Origin: an uncultured Oscillospiraceae bacterium
GTDB lineage: Bacteria; Bacillota; Clostridia; Oscillospirales; Ruminococcaceae
Length of the DNA: 26,284 nucleotides
Assembly (NCBI GenBank): GCA_910587135.1
Contig: CAJULF010000039.1
Coordinates: 1 to 26,284 of the forward strand
Reading direction: 5' to 3'
In this document: piece after piece, positions 22,459 through 26,284 of the stretch
Position numbering within the stretch: the first letter of the stretch is position 1
Layout of the letters: the number at the start of each line of letters is the position of its first letter
Notes under the pieces: generated by a model
Databases searched by the model: none
What the model saw: the letters and a program-made list of their open reading frames with translations, nothing else
What the model was told of the DNA's origin: nothing
Position numbers and translations under genes: made by a program

Positions 22459-23388
22459 TTGAAGTTCAATGTAATAATCGGTAAATTTATCGTGCCTATC
22501 ATGGCATTGTCATTGACGGCTTGTTCGGCGGAAAAGCGGCAGTTCTCTATAACAGACAGCTATGTACCCGTTATAGGGTACGTGTCGCAGACGGGAGAGA
22601 TTTCAAGCGATATGGAGGTTTCAACCGTTTCCCCGAGCAGTTCCGATAGCGAAAGCGCGAATGATTCAACCCCGCCCCAAAATATACAGACGGGTTTAAT
22701 TCGCGAACAGATCTTAAACGGTGCGGAGGGCGAGATACATTACAGCTATTATCTCCCCGAAAGCTACGACGGAACAAGAAAATACCCGATGATGGTAGCA
22801 ATGCCGGGATACGACAGAATGTGGTTCGGAGAGGATTCATCTGGAAGCAACATTGATTGGAACGGATTTCGTGCGTGGACAGAGCTTGACGAGGAAATGA
22901 TCGTAATATCCGCACAGCTCACCGATTGGCATGAAAAGTCCGCGCGGCAGGCGAATGAGCTTGCGCAGTACTTCATCGATAACTTCACGGTAGACACAAA
23001 CCGAATTTACGCAGCTGGATATTCGGCGGGCGGCGAGACCATGTCACAAGCGGTTGCTCTCCGTCCTGAGCTGTATGCTGCCTATTTGCACGGTGCGTCG
23101 CAATGGGACGGGGCGTTTGAACCGATTGCCGAAAACGGCGTTGCGGTTTACATTTATATGGCGGAAAACGATGAGTATTACGGTTCTCAAAAAGCTCGCG
23201 ATGCTTATGACGGATTGTATAACGCTTATCGTGACCGAGGCTTTTCCGATGAGGAAATCGGCGAAAAATTATGTTTGGAGATTCCCGATAACGAATATTT
23301 TAATTCACAAGGTATTTATAATTATCACGGGGGCGGAAACATCGTTTTTGACGATGAAGAGGTTGTTAATTGGGTAATTCAAAAATAA
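22459..23388 (+). CDS. Lipoprotein esterase (PHB-depolymerase/feruloyl esterase-like)
   Basis: A 309-aa lipoprotein. A TTG at 22459, just after the preceding stop and with GGAG 8 nt upstream, gives a clean signal: MKFNVIIGKFIVPIMALSLT then AC, with Cys22 as anchor. An ATG six codons earlier would put Asp/Trp residues ahead of the signal. The domain is an alpha/beta hydrolase: YYLPESYDGTRKYPMMVAMPGYD, nucleophile Ser189 in YAAGYSAGGE, a candidate Asp238 in AENDEYYG and His290 in NYHGGG. This pattern resembles poly(hydroxyalkanoate) depolymerase-like and feruloyl-type esterases. It is the fourth esterase in the putative regulon and is directly coupled to a flavodoxin gene. Confidence 0.85.
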   Translation: MKFNVIIGKFIVPIMALSLTACSAEKRQFSITDSYVPVIGYVSQTGEISSDMEVSTVSPSSSDSESANDSTPPQNIQTGLIREQILNGAEGEIHYSYYLPESYDGTRKYPMMVAMPGYDRMWFGEDSSGSNIDWNGFRAWTELDEEMIVISAQLTDWHEKSARQANELAQYFIDNFTVDTNRIYAAGYSAGGETMSQAVALRPELYAAYLHGASQWDGAFEPIAENGVAVYIYMAENDEYYGSQKARDAYDGLYNAYRDRGFSDEEIGEKLCLEIPDNEYFNSQGIYNYHGGGNIVFDDEEVVNWVIQK

Positions 23389-23401
23389 CGGAGGTAAGGT
23401 T

Positions 23402-24208
23402 GTGAAAAAGTCAAACAAAATCGCAAGGCTCGCGATATCGCTTGCAGCGTCGTTCGCAATGCTTATCACGGCAGGAACAACGGCGTCGGCTGCCGTGACT
23501 TATGGAGATGTTGACGGCGACGGAAGTGTCACAGCAGTGGATGCTTCGCTGATATTGCGGCACGTGGTGGGGATTGAAACTCTGGACGGGGATTTGATCC
23601 AAGCGGCAGATGTTGACGGAAACGGTTCTGTTTCCGCAATTGATGCAACGCTGGTACTGCAAAAGGCAGTGAACATTATTAATAAATTCCCCGCGGAAAC
23701 TATGGTTTCCGATATGCCGGACGAGGATAAGACATTGGTGGTATACTATTCTGCAACGGGCAGCACTCAGCGCGTTGCCGGATATATCGCAAACGCGGCA
23801 GACGCGGATATTTTCGAGTTGATTCCGCAAGTCCCTTACAGTTCCGCCGACTTAAACTGGACAGACAGCAGCAGCCGTGTTGTGCGTGAGCATGACGATG
23901 AAAGCCTGAGAAATATTGCGCTTGTCAATACAACCATATCGGATTGGTCGGATTACGACACGGTTTTCATCGGTTATCCGATCTGGTGGGGAATTGCCGC
24001 ATGGCCTGTAAACGGCTTCGTGTCCTCAAATGATTTCAGCGGAAAGACGGTAATTCCGTTCTGCACGTCGTCATCTTCGGGATTAGGCGATAGCGGAAAA
24101 CTCCTCGCGGAAATGGCTGACTCGGGCAATTGGCTTGACGGTCGTCGTTTCGGTTCAAGTGTTTCCGAGAGCGAGGTGTCGGATTGGGTAAACAGTCTGG
24201 GATTGTAA
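23402..24208 (+). CDS. Secreted dockerin-flavodoxin fusion
   Basis: A 268-aa protein with a GTG start (GGAGG six nt upstream). A standard signal peptide, likely cleaved after ASA at residue 30, carries no lipobox. Residues 34-95 form a type I dockerin with two calcium-loop repeats: DVDGDGSVTAVD with Asp36, 38, 40 and 47, and DVDGNGSVSAID with Asp70, 72, Asn74 and Asp81, each followed by a helix. Residues 108-268 are a flavodoxin: VVYYSATGSTQRVA, YDTVFIGYPIWWGIAAWPV and PFCTSSSSGLGDSG. The dockerin predicts attachment to a cohesin scaffold, so this redox protein would sit on a cellulosome or surface scaffold rather than in the membrane. Confidence 0.92.
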   Translation: MKKSNKIARLAISLAASFAMLITAGTTASAAVTYGDVDGDGSVTAVDASLILRHVVGIETLDGDLIQAADVDGNGSVSAIDATLVLQKAVNIINKFPAETMVSDMPDEDKTLVVYYSATGSTQRVAGYIANAADADIFELIPQVPYSSADLNWTDSSSRVVREHDDESLRNIALVNTTISDWSDYDTVFIGYPIWWGIAAWPVNGFVSSNDFSGKTVIPFCTSSSSGLGDSGKLLAEMADSGNWLDGRRFGSSVSESEVSDWVNSLGL

Positions 24209-24220
24209 GGAGCATTGCCA

Positions 24221-24895
24221 ATGAAACCCAAAACTATCGTAAAGCTCTGTGCAGACCTCGCAATGACGGTGATCCTGCTGCTTTTAATGACCTATGAGTT
24301 GATAGGTCAGGCACTTCACGAATGGCTTGGGATCGCGATTTTCGTGCTGTTTATACTGCACCATATTTTGAACGGCGGATTTTATAAAAGCATATTCAAG
24401 GGAAAATATTCGCCAATAAGATTATTTCAAGTTGTTCTGTTTGTCGGTGTAATGCTTGCTATGCTGGGTTCGGCGGTGAGCGGTGTGATAATTTCCCGTC
24501 ACGCCTTGAGCTTTTTGCCGATAAGCGGCGGACGCTCATTCGGGAGGACGCTTCATATGCTCTCGGCATATTGGGGATTTATTTTAACGAGCCTGCACCT
24601 CGGTTTCCATTGGATAATTATGCTGAATCCGGCAAGAAAGATTACAGCAAAACCTCCCGTAAAATGGACGTTAAGAGCGGTAGGAACGGCAATTGCGGGA
24701 TATGGCGTTTATGCGTTTATTAAGAGAGATTTGGCTCAATATTTGTTTTTGAAAACGCAATTTGTGTTTTTTGATTTTGAAGAGCCGCTGATATTTTTTA
24801 TCCTTGATTATATGGCAATAATGGGGCTTTTCGTTTTCGTTGGACATTATATTTCCGTTATTTTAAGGCGGGTCGGAAAGAAAAATGAAGATTAA
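24221..24895 (+). CDS. DUF4405-type membrane protein, probable b-haem protein
   Basis: A 224-aa integral membrane protein with about five to six hydrophobic helices. Histidines sit in or near helices: HEWLG (33), LHHILNGG (47, 48), LHMLSAYWG (112) and SLHLGFHW (126, 130). This spacing is typical of DUF4405/cytochrome-b561-like proteins that bind haem b across the membrane. It would pass electrons from the inner to the outer face. The ATG at 24221 was chosen because AAGGAG is 8 nt upstream, while the alternative TTG is too close. It overlaps the ApbE start by 11 nt. Haem binding is inferred, not proven. Confidence 0.8.
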   Translation: MKPKTIVKLCADLAMTVILLLLMTYELIGQALHEWLGIAIFVLFILHHILNGGFYKSIFKGKYSPIRLFQVVLFVGVMLAMLGSAVSGVIISRHALSFLPISGGRSFGRTLHMLSAYWGFILTSLHLGFHWIIMLNPARKITAKPPVKWTLRAVGTAIAGYGVYAFIKRDLAQYLFLKTQFVFFDFEEPLIFFILDYMAIMGLFVFVGHYISVILRRVGKKNED

Positions 24896-25904
24896 ATTCG
24901 CTCTTTTGATATTTGTTTTGCTGATATTTACCGCGTGCGGTTCAACAGACAACTCAACCGAGTATTCCAAGGAATTTTTCGCAATGGATACCTATGTTAA
25001 ATTCACCGCATACGGGGGAAACGCCGAAGACGCATTAGAGCTTGCGGAAATGCGTTTTGTTGAGATGGAGGCTATGTGGTCTGTCACTGATGAGAGCAGC
25101 GACATTTACGCGGTAAATCACGCAAACGGGAATGCTGTGACCGTAAGCGAACAAACAGCCGATCTGATCACTTACTCTCTGCAAACAGCGAACGAAACCA
25201 ATACATTTGAGCCGACAATATACCCTATCTTGACGGCTTGGGGATTTACAACGGGTGAAAACCGCATACCGTCTGCGGAGGAGATCAAAGAGCTTTTGCA
25301 AAATGTCGGAAGCGAGAAGGTCACTGTCGAGGGAAACTCCGTGCGGCTCGAACAGGGCGTTCAGCTTGATTTGGGCGCGGTAGGAAAGGGTGCGGCGGGT
25401 GATGAGGTAATACAAATTTTAATGGAGAACGGCATTACCTCCGCACTTCTCGACATCGGCGGCAACATTCAGATTATCGGGCAGAAAAACGGTGCGGATT
25501 GGCGGCTGGGGATACGCAGTCCTTTTGGTGAGGGCACGGTCGGCGTGCTTGAAATAAGTGACGCGGCGGTCGTGACCTCGGGAAATTATGAGCGGTTCTT
25601 TACCGATGAAAACGGTATTTCCTACGGGCATATAATTGATCCGTCCACGGGTTATCCTGCCGACAGCGGGCTTGCTTCCGCAACGATCGTTGCAAGCGAG
25701 GGAAAGCGCGCTGACGCTCTTTCTACGTCGGTTTTTATCATGGGGCTTGAAGACGCTGCCCGATTTTGGCTTGAAAAACGCGATTTTGAGATGATATTGA
25801 TCTTACAAAACGGTGAAATATATCTTACCGAGGGGCTTAAAGAGCGTTTCACTCCCAACTCGGCATACGACAGGGAAGTTCATGTGATAGAGTATGAAAA
25901 TTAA
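24885..25904 (+). CDS. apbE: FAD:protein FMN transferase lipoprotein
   Basis: A 339-aa lipoprotein (LLIFTAC, Cys18) of the ApbE family, which attaches FMN covalently to Ser/Thr of exported proteins, using FAD. Family motifs are present in order: FFAMDTYV, LDLGAVGKGAAGDEV, LLDIGGNIQIIG, WRLGIRSPFG, TSGNYERFF, GHIIDPSTGYPA and the magnesium/active region ADALSTSVFIMG. Length is normal. It is coupled to the haem-type membrane protein and to the NusG-II gene by 11-nt overlaps. I see no FMN_bind-type acceptor protein in the window, so the target is probably encoded just downstream. Confidence 0.95.
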   Translation: MKIKFALLIFVLLIFTACGSTDNSTEYSKEFFAMDTYVKFTAYGGNAEDALELAEMRFVEMEAMWSVTDESSDIYAVNHANGNAVTVSEQTADLITYSLQTANETNTFEPTIYPILTAWGFTTGENRIPSAEEIKELLQNVGSEKVTVEGNSVRLEQGVQLDLGAVGKGAAGDEVIQILMENGITSALLDIGGNIQIIGQKNGADWRLGIRSPFGEGTVGVLEISDAAVVTSGNYERFFTDENGISYGHIIDPSTGYPADSGLASATIVASEGKRADALSTSVFIMGLEDAARFWLEKRDFEMILILQNGEIYLTEGLKERFTPNSAYDREVHVIEYEN

Positions 25905-26244
25905 GGTTTTGTATTTGATTGCGGGAATAATCTTCGCGGTGGGAATTGCGGGCTGCATATTAGCTTTAAGCGCCCCGAAAACAGGCATCGTGCGTATATC
26001 TCAAAACGGCATGGTTGTGAGGGAGATCGACATTTCAAAAGCTGAGGATCAACTTATTGAAATGGAATTTGAGGGGCGAAAAAATCTGATTGAGATCAAG
26101 AACGGTAAAATTCGTGTTTCCCATGCTGACTGTCCCGATAAGGTCTGCGTCAATACCGGCAGATTAAGGTCGGGTATACCGATAGTATGCCTTCCGAACA
26201 GACTTGTTATCGAATTTGCGGAAAATGAGATTGATGTTGTATAA
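25894..26244 (+). CDS. NusG-II domain protein with N-terminal membrane anchor
   Basis: A 116-aa protein: one N-terminal hydrophobic segment (about 5-28) and an exported NusG-II domain with VRISQNGMVVREIDI, IEIKNGKIRVSHADCPDKVC and the final IVCLPNRLVIEF. The conserved Cys pair (ADCPDKVC) and the later Cys are present. This domain is repeatedly found beside ApbE and FMN-binding proteins of extracytosolic electron transfer. Its function is not fixed; despite the name it is not the transcription factor NusG. It overlaps apbE by 11 nt. Confidence 0.85.
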   Translation: MKIKVLYLIAGIIFAVGIAGCILALSAPKTGIVRISQNGMVVREIDISKAEDQLIEMEFEGRKNLIEIKNGKIRVSHADCPDKVCVNTGRLRSGIPIVCLPNRLVIEFAENEIDVV

Positions 26245-26250
26245 TAAAAC

Positions 26251-26279
26251 TTGACACCAAATTCTCAAAGAAGTATAAT
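26251..26279 (+). promoter_or_regulatory. Sigma-A promoter at the right edge
   Basis: TTGACA (26251-26256), 17 nt, TATAAT (26274-26279), all perfect. It begins 7 nt after the NusG-II gene and drives a gene beyond the window. It carries none of the regulated LysR-type blocks, so the next gene seems to be under separate, constitutive control. Confidence 0.8.
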
Positions 26280-26284
26280 ACAAG

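Overview
The window looks like a chromosomal segment of a Gram-positive gut or rumen Clostridia, most plausibly a Ruminococcus-like member of the Oscillospiraceae. The reasons are lipoproteins with long Ser/Thr-rich linkers, a type I dockerin domain (cellulosome-type attachment), strong AGGAGG ribosome binding sites, sigma-A promoters and a flavin/NusG-II/ApbE gene set. This placement is inference; no rRNA or marker gene is present.

Region 1 (about 200-6400, all minus strand) is a site-specific recombination module of a mobile element. In transcription order it holds a small sigma-70-like factor (5542-5946), a 612-bp stretch rich in inverted repeats, a 46-aa SHOCT-like protein, and three serine-recombinase-family genes in near-overlapping order: complete, recombinase-domain-only, complete. 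A 44-aa peptide and a tandem ribbon-helix-helix protein with a very acidic tail follow. No conjugation or cargo genes are visible, so the element extends beyond the window or is reduced.

Region 2 (about 6370-26284) is a metabolic and secretion island built around a divergently read LysR regulator (9578-10477). Four promoters carry the same 66-bp architecture with invariant spacing: an ATAC-N6/7-GTAT-like box, a GGTATAAACT-type block, an ACTTC block in a poor -35 context, then exactly 20 nt to a TATAAT-like -10. They drive (i) an iron-alcohol-dehydrogenase-like protein that has lost all four metal ligands plus an orphan winged-helix regulator, (ii) a lipoprotein esterase, (iii) a long operon from 10562 to 20671, and (iv) a second operon from 20850 to at least 26244. 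The LysR gene has its own near-consensus promoter.

The two plus-strand operons encode cytosolic redox enzymes: a carboxymuconolactone decarboxylase-cupin protein, an intact Fe-ADH, a RibD-C/DHFR-like reductase, aldo-keto reductases and a flavin reductase-like protein. They also encode an unusual set of exported counterparts. These are four flavodoxin-domain lipoproteins (one fused to an esterase), a secreted dockerin-flavodoxin, a lipid-anchored aldo-keto reductase, two further lipoprotein esterases and a cyclophilin-like lipoprotein. The second operon ends with a DUF4405 haem-type membrane protein, an ApbE flavin transferase lipoprotein and a NusG-II domain protein, a set typical of extracytosolic flavin electron transfer.

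My working hypothesis is a LysR-controlled system in which surface esterases release an ester-bound, probably plant-derived or aromatic, substrate. Surface flavoproteins fed from the membrane, together with cytosolic dehydrogenases, would then reduce or detoxify the products. One aldo-keto reductase (18005-19015) is interrupted by an in-frame TGA. Substrate and electron route are not determined by the sequence.
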